Below are positions 53,781 through 62,694 of a stretch of 64,000 nucleotides of DNA, piece by piece (position 1 is the first letter of the stretch; the number at the start of each line of letters is the position of its first letter). Under the pieces are notes generated by a model. It made no database searches and was not told where the DNA came from. It worked only from the letters and a program-made list of their open reading frames with translations. Made by a program: the position numbers and the translations under genes. Origin of the DNA: Variovorax sp. PBL-H6 (GTDB taxonomy: Bacteria > Pseudomonadota > Gammaproteobacteria > Burkholderiales > Burkholderiaceae_C); assembly GCF_901827155.1 (NCBI RefSeq), contig NZ_LR594659.1, positions 682,001-746,000 on the forward strand. The letters are read 5' to 3'.

Positions 53781-54124
53781 CGGCCGAACTCCCGCAGCAG
53801 CGAAGCGAGTTCACGCGTGTGCGCCAGCGGCCAATGCAGATCGAGCCGGGTGCCTCCCACGTTCAATTCGACGCGCACCGATGTCGATGCGGCACCAGGC
53901 GCCACGCGGGCGGCCACGAAGCCGCTCGGCCTGGCGGCTGGCGAGGGCTCAGGGCTGACGCCGTCGAGCCGCGCCTGCCAGCGCCGCGCATGTGCGCACC
54001 AGCTTTGCAGCGTTCCCGCTGGCACCCCGTTGGCCTCGGCCCATACCTGCGCCTTCTGGCCAGAGGCACGATACGCCGCCACTTGCTCCAGGCACCGTTC
54101 CATCTGCTGTCGATCCATGTCCAC
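53777..54124 (-). CDS. tnpA: IS66 accessory protein TnpA
   Basis: A 115-residue protein with an N-terminal helix-turn-helix-like segment (MERCLEQVAAYRASGQKAQVWAEANGVPAGTLQSWCAHARRW), the usual IS66 Orf1 arrangement. The promoter for the tnpABC unit should lie between the IS right end (54205) and 54125. Confidence 0.92.
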   Translation of the reverse strand: MDMDRQQMERCLEQVAAYRASGQKAQVWAEANGVPAGTLQSWCAHARRWQARLDGVSPEPSPAARPSGFVAARVAPGAASTSVRVELNVGGTRLDLHWPLAHTRELASLLREFGR

Positions 54125-54205
54125 CTCGTCTCGTTCGTTGATTGCGAAGACCCGAGGTTCGCAGCTTCAACGGTGAGATGAAAGATGGGTTCGCGGAACG
54201 CTTAC

Positions 54206-54734
54206 ACTTCAGTTGCAACAGCGCGCCGTCCAGGCGCAGCAGCAGCTTCAAGCGCAGCAGATGCAGCGCTTCCAGCAGCAGCAAGCGCAGCAGCCGCAGC
54301 CCGCGCCGCAGCTGCCACAAATCCAGCAACGCGACGCGCTGCGCCAGCAGCAAGAACTTCAACAGCGCGCCGCACAGGCCCAAGCTCAGCAGCAGTTCCA
54401 GCTGCAGCAACAGCAACAGCAACAGCAACATCAACAACAGGCTCTGCGCGCGCAGCAGGAGATGCAGCAGCGCGCCGCCCAAGCCCAGGCCCAGCAGCTC
54501 CAGCAGGTGCAACAGCAGCAGGCCCTGCGCGCACAGCAGCAGATGCAGGCGCAGCAGCAGGTCCAGCAGATCCAGATGCAGCAACAGAACACGCTGCGCC
54601 AGGCGCAGGAACACCAGCAGCGCGCCTTGCAGCAACAGCAGCAACAGCAGCAACAGCAGCAGCGTGCCGGCGGCGGCGATCCGCGGCAGCGCTGGACCTC
54701 GCGCGATTCCGCCCAGCAGTTCGATCGGCCCTGA
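54206..54734 (+). pseudogene. FecR/DUF6600-type protein, 3' Gln-rich part
   Basis: This is the remainder of the interrupted gene after the duplicated target bases 54206-54213. The frame continues LQQRAVQAQQQLQAQQMQRF and is dominated by Gln, Ala and Arg, with long CAG runs, to DSAQQFDRP and stop at 54734. A TTG at 54213 opens a 173-codon frame but there is no sign of independent expression. Extreme Gln tails are known in DUF6600-like secreted proteins. Confidence 0.85.
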
Positions 54735-54805
54735 AGCGGGTGTGAGCACCTGCGGCGGCAGCCTTTCCTTCGGGCGGCTACAGTCGGCCGCAAGGAGCGG
54801 CTTTC

Positions 54806-56164
54806 ATGCGCACATTCGACTTCGACCTCTTCGTGATCGGCGGCGGCAGCGGCGGCGTGCGCGCGGCACGCATGGCGGCCCAGCGTGGCGCGCGCGTGGC
54901 GCTGGCCGAATGCGCGGAACTCGGCGGCACCTGCGTCAACGTAGGCTGCATCCCCAAGAAGCTGTACAGCTATGCAGCGGGCTATGCAGAGTCCTTCGAG
55001 GAGGCGGTCGGCTTCGGCTGGACGCTCGACACCCCCCCGCGCTTCGACTGGAACCGGCTGAAGACCCATCGCGCCAGGGAGATTTCGCGCCTCAACGGCG
55101 TCTACCGCAACCTGCTCGAAGGCGCGGGCGTCAGGCTGATCCAGGGCTGGGCATGCCTCGCCGACGCGCACACCGTGCAGATCGGCGAAAAGAAGCACAC
55201 GGCGCGCCACATCCTGGTGGCCACCGGCGGCATGCCCTTCGTGCCTGAGCTCACGGGGCGCGAGCACGCGGTGGTGTCGGACGCGATGTTCGACCTCGAC
55301 CCCTTTCCCAAGCGCCTGCTGGTGGTGGGCGGCGGCTACATCGCCTGCGAGTTCGCCTCCATCTTCAACGGACTGGGCGCGCAGGTCACCCAGCTGTACC
55401 GCGGGCCGCACCTGCTCAACGGCTTCGACGAGGACCTGCGCCATTTCCTGGCCAAGGAAATGGGGCGTGCCGGCATCGACATCCGCTTCAACAACGAGAT
55501 CGACATGATCACGCGCGTCGACGGCGGACTGTGTGCGCTGCTCTCGCGCGGCGTGCGCGTGGAGGCCGACGTCATCCTCTATGCCACCGGCCGGAAGCCC
55601 AACACCGAGGGCCTGGGGCTGCAGGCGGCCGGCGTCGAGCTCGACGAGCGCGGCGGCGTGGTGGTCGATGCGCACTACCGCAGTTCGGTGCCCTCTGTCT
55701 ACGCGGTAGGCGACGTGTCGACGACGCAGCAGCTCACCCCCGTGGCGCTGGCCGAGGCCATGGTGGTCGTGGACACCCTGTTCGGCCAAGGACCGCGCGA
55801 ACTGGACTACGAGTTCACGCCCACGGCCGTCTTCACGCATCCCAACATCGGCACCTGCGGCTACACCGAGGCCGAGGCACGCGCGAAATTCGGCAAGGTC
55901 CGGGTGTTCTCGAGCGAGTTCAAGGCGCTGCGCCACACGCTCTCGCAAAGCGGCGAGCGCACCTTCATGAAGCTGGTGGTCGAGCGCGCCACCGATCGCG
56001 TGGTGGGCCTGCACATGGTGGGACCCGATGCGGGCGAGGTGGTGCAGGGCTTTGCGGTCGCGATGCGCGCAGGCGCGACCAAGCGGGTGTTCGACAGCAC
56101 CATCGGCATCCACCCGACGGTCGCCGAGGAGTTCGTCACCATGCGGGAACCGATGCCCGGATAG
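54806..56164 (+). CDS. gor: Glutathione-disulfide reductase
   Basis: A 452-residue FAD/NADPH disulfide reductase. The FAD motif is VIGGGSGGVRAARMAA, with redox cysteines Cys43 and Cys48 in GGTCVNVGCIPKKLY. The NADPH motif is VVGGGYIACEFASIFNGLG, and the second FAD contact is VYAVGDVS. The C-terminal His-Glu pair of the partner subunit is in IGIHPTVAEEFVTM. GCIPKKLY and length point to glutathione reductase rather than lipoamide or mercuric reductase. Cytoplasmic homodimer. Confidence 0.96.
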   Translation: MRTFDFDLFVIGGGSGGVRAARMAAQRGARVALAECAELGGTCVNVGCIPKKLYSYAAGYAESFEEAVGFGWTLDTPPRFDWNRLKTHRAREISRLNGVYRNLLEGAGVRLIQGWACLADAHTVQIGEKKHTARHILVATGGMPFVPELTGREHAVVSDAMFDLDPFPKRLLVVGGGYIACEFASIFNGLGAQVTQLYRGPHLLNGFDEDLRHFLAKEMGRAGIDIRFNNEIDMITRVDGGLCALLSRGVRVEADVILYATGRKPNTEGLGLQAAGVELDERGGVVVDAHYRSSVPSVYAVGDVSTTQQLTPVALAEAMVVVDTLFGQGPRELDYEFTPTAVFTHPNIGTCGYTEAEARAKFGKVRVFSSEFKALRHTLSQSGERTFMKLVVERATDRVVGLHMVGPDAGEVVQGFAVAMRAGATKRVFDSTIGIHPTVAEEFVTMREPMPG

Positions 56165-56176
56165 AGGCTCGGTGCA

Positions 56177-56524
56177 ATGAGCCCTTCCCAGCAAGGCAGC
56201 CGCGCCGGGTCGGTCTGGATCCGGTTCTGGTGGCCCACGGCCGCCCTGGAGCCGACGCCGGCGCATGCAAGCGCGCCTGAGCGTGCGGCGATCAGGACCC
56301 GCAACTACGTCTGGCTGAAGACGTACATGGACATCTACATCCTCCGCTGGGGGGCGCTGTGGGCCGCTTGCCTCGTTCTGGCGCTTGTCACGACGGACGA
56401 TTCCGTGCCGGGTGCATTGTTCGCGCTGGCGCTCACCGCGACCATGATGTCCCTCTTCGGCCTCTTAGCCATGATCCTGATCTATCGCCGGGCCGCCAGG
56501 GCGCTCAAAGACCGGGCGGTGTAG
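56177..56524 (+). CDS. Small hypothetical membrane protein
   Basis: 115 residues with two predicted membrane segments (about 58-75 LRWGALWAACLVLALVT and 83-103 LFALALTATMMSLFGLLAMILIY) and a hydrophilic N-terminal half. It starts 12 bp after gor, possibly co-transcribed. I do not recognise a family. Reality is supported by good high-GC codon usage and position; the start is uncertain. Confidence 0.6.
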   Translation: MSPSQQGSRAGSVWIRFWWPTAALEPTPAHASAPERAAIRTRNYVWLKTYMDIYILRWGALWAACLVLALVTTDDSVPGALFALALTATMMSLFGLLAMILIYRRAARALKDRAV

Positions 56525-56645
56525 CTGACGCACGAACTTCTTCTTGCCTGACACCACGCCACCGGCGCTTTGGCAACGCTGTCGATGCGCCGAATGATCC
56601 GCACGATGCCTCGCTGCGGACGACCGGCCCTACCAAGGAGCTGCC

Positions 56646-56831
56646 ATGGACCCGAAGGAGACGAAGAACCCCTCGACAACGACCGATCGCGAGAGCGTGA
56701 AGGACAACATGGAGAAGAGCACAGAGAAGCAGCCTGGCGAGTTTCGCGACCAGGCCAACGAGGACAAGGTTGTCGAGATCGGCAAGGACCTGAAGAAGGA
56801 TCCGATCAAGGGCATTGATCCCAAGCACTGA
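56646..56831 (+). CDS. Small highly charged hydrophilic protein
   Basis: 61 residues, about half charged or polar (MDPKETKNPSTTTDRESVKD at the start, DLKKDPIKGIDPKH at the end), with no hydrophobic segment, probably disordered. A strong AAGGAG lies six bases before the ATG. It resembles in composition small stress-associated proteins but no domain is recognised. The gap 56525-56645 before it holds no gene. Confidence 0.7.
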   Translation: MDPKETKNPSTTTDRESVKDNMEKSTEKQPGEFRDQANEDKVVEIGKDLKKDPIKGIDPKH

Positions 56832-56869
56832 CGCGATTCAGCGCCGGGCACAGGCGGCACAATCGTCTC

Positions 56870-58387
56870 ATGCCCTACATGCCCACCTTCATCGCCCCGG
56901 CCCGCTTTTCCGATTCCGCCGCCGTTCTCGAGCAGGTACGGCTTATCTATGACAGCGGCCTCGCGCACCTGCGAGAGGCGATGCAGCGCTTCATCGCCGG
57001 CGAGAGCCTGCCGGGCCGGGTGCGTGCCTGCTATCCCTTCGTGCGGGTGCACACCCACACCGTGTCGCGCCGCACACCGGCGGCCAACGCGTGGCTGAGC
57101 TATGGCTTCGTGGCCGGGCCTGGCCGCTACGAGACCACGCTGACGCGGCCCGATCTCTTCGAGCGCTACTACCGCGAGCAATTTCGCCTGCTGCTCGAGA
57201 ACCATGAGGTCGAGCTCGAGGTCGGCACCAGCACCCAGCCGATCCCGATCCACTTCTCGTTTGCGGAGAACGAGCACATCGAAGGCACCATGAGCGAAGA
57301 GAGGCGCGTGCTGATGCGCGATGTCTTCGACCTGCCGGACCTGGCCGCGATGGACGACGGCATCGCCAACGGCACCTTCGAAGCACGGCCCGGCGAGCCG
57401 CAGCCGCTCGCGCTCTTCACCGCGGCGCGGGTGGACTACTCGCTGCACCGGCTGCGCCACTACACCGGCACCGCGCCCGAGTGGTTCCAGAACTTCGTCC
57501 TCTTCACCAACTACCAGTTCTACATCGACGAGTTCGTGCGTCTGGGGCGGGAGGCGATGGCCGACGAGAAGAGCGAGTACATCGCCTTCATCGAGCCGGG
57601 CAACGTGGTCACGCGGCGCCGCGGACTGGAGGCCGGCTCGAGCGCCTTCTACGGCGCGCTGCTCGACGGCAGCCAGGGCACGCCGCCCGGGCGCCTGCCG
57701 CAGATGCCGGCCTACCACCTTGTGCGCGAGGACTGCAGCGGCATCAGCATGGTCAACATCGGGGTCGGCCCGGCCAATGCCAAGACCATCACCGACCACG
57801 TCGCGGTGCTGCGGCCGCATGCCTGGATGATGCTCGGCCATTGCGCCGGCCTGCGCCAGGGACAGCAGCTGGGCGACTACGTGCTGGCCCACGCCTACGT
57901 GCGCGAGGACCATGTGCTCGACGAGGAACTCCCGCTGTGGGTGCCGATCCCTGCGCTCTCGGAAATCCAGCTCGCACTGGAGAAGGCGGTGGCCGATGTC
58001 ACCGGCATGCAGGGCACCCAGCTCAAGAAGATCATGCGCACCGGCACCGTGGCGAGTACCGACAACCGCAACTGGGAGCTCCTGCCCGGCAACCAGCCGC
58101 AGCGCCGCTTCAGCCAGAGCCGCGCGGTGGCGCTCGACATGGAGAGCGCGACGATCGCGGCCAACGGCTTTCGGTTTCGCGTGCCCTACGGCACCCTGCT
58201 GTGCGTCAGCGACAAGCCGCTGCACGGCGAGATCAAGCTGCCCGGCATGGCCAACCATTTCTACCGCGAGCGCGTCGAGCAGCACCTGCGCATCGGCATG
58301 GCCGCGATCGACGTGTTGCGGCGCGAGGGCTCGAGCCGCCTGCACAGCCGCAAGTTGCGCAGTTTTGCGGAAGTGGCGTTCCAGTAG
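56870..58387 (+). CDS. amn: AMP nucleosidase
   Basis: A 505-residue enzyme that cleaves AMP to adenine and ribose-5-phosphate. The N-terminal AMN domain covers about 1-190 (YPFVRVHTHTVSRRTPAANAWLSYGF, ELEVGTSTQPIPIHFSFAENEHIEG). The C-terminal nucleoside-phosphorylase-fold domain contains SMVNIGVGPANAKTITDHVAVLRPHAWMMLGHCAGLR and the ribose/phosphate region FSQSRAVALDMESATIAANG. Length matches Amn. Start at 56870 (MPYMPTF). Confidence 0.95.
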   Translation: MPYMPTFIAPARFSDSAAVLEQVRLIYDSGLAHLREAMQRFIAGESLPGRVRACYPFVRVHTHTVSRRTPAANAWLSYGFVAGPGRYETTLTRPDLFERYYREQFRLLLENHEVELEVGTSTQPIPIHFSFAENEHIEGTMSEERRVLMRDVFDLPDLAAMDDGIANGTFEARPGEPQPLALFTAARVDYSLHRLRHYTGTAPEWFQNFVLFTNYQFYIDEFVRLGREAMADEKSEYIAFIEPGNVVTRRRGLEAGSSAFYGALLDGSQGTPPGRLPQMPAYHLVREDCSGISMVNIGVGPANAKTITDHVAVLRPHAWMMLGHCAGLRQGQQLGDYVLAHAYVREDHVLDEELPLWVPIPALSEIQLALEKAVADVTGMQGTQLKKIMRTGTVASTDNRNWELLPGNQPQRRFSQSRAVALDMESATIAANGFRFRVPYGTLLCVSDKPLHGEIKLPGMANHFYRERVEQHLRIGMAAIDVLRREGSSRLHSRKLRSFAEVAFQ

Positions 58388-58526
58388 CCTGGTACGCAGC
58401 CCATTCCGAGATTTTGTTGGCACGCGGCGCCTGTTTCTTCGTGACGGTCGCCGTGTCGGCCGCGTGGGGCGTGGCTACGATTCCTCCGTTGCAACAAATT
58501 GACACAACGTGTCAGGGAGGACTCGC

Positions 58527-59537
58527 ATGGTTGATTCGACGCGCCGCATCTTCAACTCCTGGCTCGCCGCCACGGCCGCCGCCACCGCCGCCTGCATGAC
58601 GCCGGCATCCGTGTTGGCCCAGGCCGCGAAGCCCGCCCCCGCAGCCGCTGCCGCTGCGATCCCGCGGCTGCGCATCGTCATTCCCGCCAACGAAGGCGGC
58701 GGCTGGGACCAGACCGGGCGAGCGCTCGGCGCGGCCATGACGGCCGCCGGCGCGGTGGCGCAGGTCGAGTACGAGAACATCGGCGGCAAGGGCGGCACCA
58801 TCGGGCTGGCGCGCTACGTCGAGAAGTACGACGCCGACCCCGATGCCGTGCTGATGAGCGGCATGGTGATGGTCGGCGCCGTCGCGCTGCAGAAGCCCGC
58901 GGTGGACATGAGCCGCATCGCGCCGCTGGCGCGCCTGACCAGCGATTACGAGGTGGTAGTGGTGAAAGGCGACTCGCCCATCGTGACGGCCAAGGACCTG
59001 ATCGCCAAGATGCGCGCCGATCCGGCCAACACCATCATCGCAGGCGGCTCGGCCGGCGGGGTCGATCACATGTTCGCGGGCATCCTGTCGCGCGCAGCCG
59101 GCAACACCTCCGCGCTGGTCTACCAGCCCTTTGCGGGTGGGGCGCAGGTCGTGTCGGCCGTGGAGTCGGGCAAGGCCGTGGCCGGTATCTCCGGCTACAG
59201 CGAATTCAGTGAAAACATCGCAAGCGGCAAGCTCCGTGCGATCGGCGTGTCGTCGAAGAATGCCTTCATGGGCGTATCCTCGGTTCGGCAACAGGGCGTC
59301 GACGCCGACCTCGCCAACTGGCGCGGCGTCTTCACCGGCAAGGCGGTGCCCGTGCAGCGACAGGCCGTGCTGCTCGACGCCGTGCGGCGTGCCGTCGCCA
59401 CAGACGCCTGGCAGAAAAGCCTCAAGCGCAGCAACTGGGACGGCTACTGGATGGAAGGAAAAGACTTCCGGGGCTTCCTCGAACTGGACCAGTCGATGGC
59501 CGGCATCCTGACCTACATCCTCAAGCTGAAAAGCTGA
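58527..59537 (+). CDS. Bug-family (TctC-like) tripartite transporter substrate-binding protein
   Basis: A 336-residue periplasmic binding protein with a signal peptide at about 1-33 (WLAATAAATAACMTPASVLAQ). Family features: LRIVIPANEGGGWDQTGRALGAAM, VEYENIGGKGGTIGLARYVEKY, GGSAGGVDHMFAGILSRAAG and FAGGAQVVSAVESGKAVAGISG. GGGWDQTGR marks the group related to tricarboxylate-binding TctC. The ribosome site AGGGAGG is strong. No tctAB is adjacent; the only pair in the window is at 38-40 kb, so pairing is possible but unproven. Confidence 0.92.
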   Translation: MVDSTRRIFNSWLAATAAATAACMTPASVLAQAAKPAPAAAAAAIPRLRIVIPANEGGGWDQTGRALGAAMTAAGAVAQVEYENIGGKGGTIGLARYVEKYDADPDAVLMSGMVMVGAVALQKPAVDMSRIAPLARLTSDYEVVVVKGDSPIVTAKDLIAKMRADPANTIIAGGSAGGVDHMFAGILSRAAGNTSALVYQPFAGGAQVVSAVESGKAVAGISGYSEFSENIASGKLRAIGVSSKNAFMGVSSVRQQGVDADLANWRGVFTGKAVPVQRQAVLLDAVRRAVATDAWQKSLKRSNWDGYWMEGKDFRGFLELDQSMAGILTYILKLKS

Positions 59538-59603
59538 AGCAGGTTCATCCTCGGGCCCGCCTGGAGATGCACCGGCAGGCGCCACTGATTCTCCCCGCGC
59601 CAG

Positions 59604-60293
59604 TCAAGGCCCGAACAGTTCAGGAATTTCACGCTGCGCCTTGGGCGTCAACGCGAGCGCGCGGCCGTCGAGCGCCTGGCGCACCCAGCCGCGGCGCAGC
59701 GACAACTGCAGGCAGGCGGCGCCCAGCGCGCCACCGAGATGCGGTCGCCGCTCGCTCCAGTCAAGACAGGCGCAGGCGAAGCGCCGGCGCGAACGGCGCG
59801 CTCCGTCGATGTCGATGCCCAGGCTTTCCAGCGCTATCGCGCCCTCGGCCGTGAGCTCGTAATCGTCGCCTCCTGCCGTAGCATGCAGCCATCCCTGGGC
59901 ATGCAGCCGGTCGTGCAGCGCCACGCCGGCCGTGCCGGCCATGTGGTCGTAGCAGGTGCGTGCCGCGCGCAGCCGGCTCGGCGTGCCCGGCTTGAACTCG
60001 CTGCGCGGCGCGCCGGCCACCACCAGCAATCCCTCGAGCACCGCGGCCACCTCGCTGCCAGCAAGACGGAAGTAGCGGTGCTTGCCCTGCGCCACCGATT
60101 CGACCAGCCGCTGCTCCTTCAGCCTTGCCAGGTGGGCGCTTGCGGTGGAGGCCGCGACCTCGCCGACCGCCGCCAGCTCGGTGGCCGTGCGGGCATGGCC
60201 GTCCAGCAGGCAGCAGAGCATGCGCGCCCGGGCCGGCTCGGCGATTGCGCCGGCCAGGCGCGCCAGGTGGGTGTCGGCATTCGATGCATCCAT
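59604..60293 (-). CDS. ArsR-family transcriptional regulator
   Basis: A 229-residue regulator. The winged helix is at residues about 8-80 (RLAGAIAEPARARMLCCLLDGHARTATELAAVGEVAASTASAHLARLKEQRLVESVAQGKHRYFRLAG). A roughly 140-residue C-terminal domain (TCYDHMAGTAGVALHDRLHAQGWL) is typical of the larger ArsR proteins of proteobacteria; no metal-site CxC is evident. It is divergent from the P450 gene across 52 bp, so it is its likely regulator. Confidence 0.9.
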   Translation of the reverse strand: MDASNADTHLARLAGAIAEPARARMLCCLLDGHARTATELAAVGEVAASTASAHLARLKEQRLVESVAQGKHRYFRLAGSEVAAVLEGLLVVAGAPRSEFKPGTPSRLRAARTCYDHMAGTAGVALHDRLHAQGWLHATAGGDDYELTAEGAIALESLGIDIDGARRSRRRFACACLDWSERRPHLGGALGAACLQLSLRRGWVRQALDGRALALTPKAQREIPELFGP

Positions 60294-60345
60294 AGTTCGA
60301 TGCTAAGCGAAGTGTGGATGTGCGAGAAGGCCGACACTGCGCCAC

Positions 60346-61503
60346 ATGGAAGAACCGCACATTGCCCTGCCCGCCGACGCCGTCGCGGCCGTCACCCATC
60401 CCGACCCCTATGCCTGGTACGCGCGCTTGCGGGAAGGCCCGCCACTCATGCGCGACGCGCGCCTGGGCCTCTGGGTCGCGAGCCGGGCCGAGGTGCTGCA
60501 GGAGGCCTTCGCCAACCCTGCGTTGCGGGTGCGTCCGGCTGCAGAGCCAGTGCCGCGCGCTGTCGCGGGTACGCCGGCCGGCGAACTCTTCGGCAGGCTG
60601 GTGCGCATGAACGACGGTGCACCGCATGCCGCTCACAAGCCCCTGCTGCAGCGAGCGTTGGCCGGTCTCGAGTTGCGCGGCGTGCGCGCGGACATGCGGC
60701 GCGTTGCGGAGCAGGTTCCGGCCTCTACCGTGGCGCAGGCCTGCTTCGCCTGGCCGGTCGCGGGCGTGGCCCATCTGATGGGCTTCGCGGATGAAGAACT
60801 GTCGGTTCTTGCGGACTGGACGCACGATTTCATCGCCTGCCTCTCGCCGCTTTCCACCGAGGCCCAGCTGGACGGCGCCAGCAAGGCGGCTGCGGCGCTG
60901 ATGGCGCGCTTCGAAGCCGTCGTGGCGGCACGGCCGGCACGTGAGGGCAGCCTCCTGGCGGCAGTGCGCGCACAAGCGCTCGGCGACGCATCGCACCCGC
61001 TGGTGGCCAACCTCGTCGGCCTCTTGTCGCAGACCTGCGAGGCCACCGCCGGGCTGATGGGCAACAGCCTGGTCGCGCTGGCGCGCGAGCCCGGCGCCAA
61101 CGATGCGATCTCCGCCCGTCCTGAACTGCTTGCGCCGTTGGTGGAGGAAACGGCACGCCACGACCCTTCGGTTCAGAACACCCGCCGCTTCGTCGCCGAA
61201 CCCACCGCCGTGGCAGGGACGCGCCTCGAGGCAGGCGACACAGTGCTGCTGGTGATGGGGGCGGCGAACCGCGATCCGCGCCTGAACGCGCAGCCCGATC
61301 GTTTCTTGCTCGACCGCGACAGTCGGCGCTTGCTGGGCTTCGGCCACGGCCCGCACGGCTGCCCGGGCCAGGCGCTGGCCTGCACGCTGGCGGCGGCGGG
61401 GGTCGAGGTGCTGCTGGCGCGTGGCCTCGATCTGCCCGCGTTGCGCGAGCGCGGCTGGGGTTATCGGCCCTCGGTCAATGCCCGCATCCCCGTCTTCCAT
61501 TGA
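60346..61503 (+). CDS. Cytochrome P450
   Basis: A 385-residue bacterial soluble P450. The heme-thiolate motif is LLGFGHGPHGCPGQALA with the Cys ligand; the I-helix region SQTCEATAGLMGN carries the T of oxygen activation though A/GGxxT is altered. The K-helix EETARHDP fits ExxR, and PDRFLLDRD is the meander. It needs separate ferredoxin and reductase, none nearby. Substrate unknown. It pairs with the divergent ArsR gene. At 385 residues it is slightly short but complete. Confidence 0.93.
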   Translation: MEEPHIALPADAVAAVTHPDPYAWYARLREGPPLMRDARLGLWVASRAEVLQEAFANPALRVRPAAEPVPRAVAGTPAGELFGRLVRMNDGAPHAAHKPLLQRALAGLELRGVRADMRRVAEQVPASTVAQACFAWPVAGVAHLMGFADEELSVLADWTHDFIACLSPLSTEAQLDGASKAAAALMARFEAVVAARPAREGSLLAAVRAQALGDASHPLVANLVGLLSQTCEATAGLMGNSLVALAREPGANDAISARPELLAPLVEETARHDPSVQNTRRFVAEPTAVAGTRLEAGDTVLLVMGAANRDPRLNAQPDRFLLDRDSRRLLGFGHGPHGCPGQALACTLAAAGVEVLLARGLDLPALRERGWGYRPSVNARIPVFH

Positions 61504-61518
61504 GAGGGGCGCATCGCG

Positions 61519-62475
61519 TCAGCGCTCTTCCGGCCAGAGACCCGTCGCCTCCAGAAAGGGCGAGAGGCTCGCCGGCCCGAAGCGAACCGGCAGCGCGCCC
61601 GGGGCATGTTGGGCAGCCAGCACTTCCATCCGCAGCAAGCGTTCGGCGCCTGCAAAGGCTTCGACCTGCGGTCCATCCCACAGCACCTCGGCTCTCACCG
61701 ACAACTGCAGCAGGTCCCCCGACTCGAAGTCGACGAAGAGCAATCCGGCCACCGGATTCAGCGCGAGGTTGCCCAGCGTGTTGAAGAAGCTGTTGCCGGT
61801 GAAGTCCGGCGCCGTCAACGTGCCTTCGCCTTCGACACGCACGAAGCCCGGGCGCCCACCCCGGTGCGAGACGTCGACACCTTCGGCCGGCAAGCGTGGA
61901 TTGGCCGCCGAGGGATGCGCCGTGGCGATGAAGAAGGTGTCGGCCGCACGCACCATGCGCCGGGCTTTCGCGTCCAGGCCATGCACACGCGGCCCGAAGC
62001 CCGGTGCCGGCGCGCCGCCGACGAACACCGGTTCGCGCGCCTGGATGTACCTCGGGCAGTTGCCGAAGCTCTGACCCACCTCGATCGAAAAGCCCCGTGC
62101 ATCGAGCGCATGGACGGTGCCATTCAAGCGGTTGCGGCGCCGCGTATGCGGCTCGATGCCGAGCAGACCGACTTGCGCGCCGACCGCCAACGCTGCTGCG
62201 AGCGGATCGTTGGCCTGCGGCAGCACGTCGACCCGCAGATGCCGCGGGTCGGGCGAATGGGCAAAGCCGGGTGCGGCTGCCAGAACGCTGGCCCAGGGGC
62301 GCCCTTCGCCATCCAGGCTGCCGGCGACCAGGAAGGGCAGCTGTGCGAAGAAGCTACGGTGCTGCTCGGGCATGTAGTCGCGCAGTACGCGCGGCCCGAT
62401 TTCCGCCATGCGCTCGGCGATGCCGGCACGCGCCTGCAGCATGCGTTCGCCTTCGTGCCAGGCAAGCGCGTTCAT
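61519..62475 (-). CDS. Pyridoxamine 5'-phosphate oxidase-fold flavin-binding protein
   Basis: A 318-residue protein of the large PNPOx-like group: MPEQHRSFFAQLPFLVAGSLDGEGRPWASVLA, then PRLPAEGVDVSHRGGRPGFVRVEGEGTLTAPDFTGNSFFNTLGNLALNPVAGLLFVDFESGDLLQLS. The two barrel segments imply FMN or F420-type cofactor binding; substrate unknown. Its ATG overlaps the stop of a truncated GST frame (ATGA), so it was probably the downstream gene of a gst operon controlled by the divergent LysR. Confidence 0.88.
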   Translation of the reverse strand: MNALAWHEGERMLQARAGIAERMAEIGPRVLRDYMPEQHRSFFAQLPFLVAGSLDGEGRPWASVLAAAPGFAHSPDPRHLRVDVLPQANDPLAAALAVGAQVGLLGIEPHTRRRNRLNGTVHALDARGFSIEVGQSFGNCPRYIQAREPVFVGGAPAPGFGPRVHGLDAKARRMVRAADTFFIATAHPSAANPRLPAEGVDVSHRGGRPGFVRVEGEGTLTAPDFTGNSFFNTLGNLALNPVAGLLFVDFESGDLLQLSVRAEVLWDGPQVEAFAGAERLLRMEVLAAQHAPGALPVRFGPASLSPFLEATGLWPEER

Positions 62476-62585
62476 GTCGCCAGCCCGATGCGAAGCAGCG
62501 ACAGGAACAGGCGCACGCGATGGCTGTGGCCGGAAATGGACGAGCTGTACACGGTCATCGGGCGAGCGGAATGGGCGGCGGTCAT
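62472..62585 (-). pseudogene. Glutathione S-transferase N-terminal remnant
   Basis: 37 codons, MTAAHSARPMTVYSSSISGHSHRVRLFLSLLRIGLAT. The segment MTVYSSSISGHSHRVRLFLSLL matches the start of bacterial GSTs (beta1-alpha1, GHSHRVR), but the frame ends where about 180 more residues are expected. A good ribosome site (GGAG) precedes 62585. The deletion fused the stub directly to the flavin-protein start. Confidence 0.65.
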
Positions 62586-62694
62586 CGGCTTTCTCCTGCG
62601 AGTGTGGGATGAAGCGATTGTTCTTTGATCCGCAAGATGGAGTAATGGCGCAGGCTGCATTTCACTGCTGCGCAGTGCGGTCTAATTGCGCTCC

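Larger units (their letters stand above)
51717..54205 (-). mobile_element. Complete IS66-family insertion sequence (2489 bp)
   Basis: It is bounded by 17-bp perfect inverted repeats GTAAGCGTTCCGCGAAC (51717-51733 and complement at 54189-54205). It is flanked by the 8-bp direct repeat ACTTCAGT (51709-51716 and 54206-54213), the duplication length characteristic of IS66. It encodes tnpA, tnpB and tnpC on the minus strand, all intact, so it may be active. It sits in the CAG-rich tail of the FecR/DUF6600 gene, antisense to it. Confidence 0.97.
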
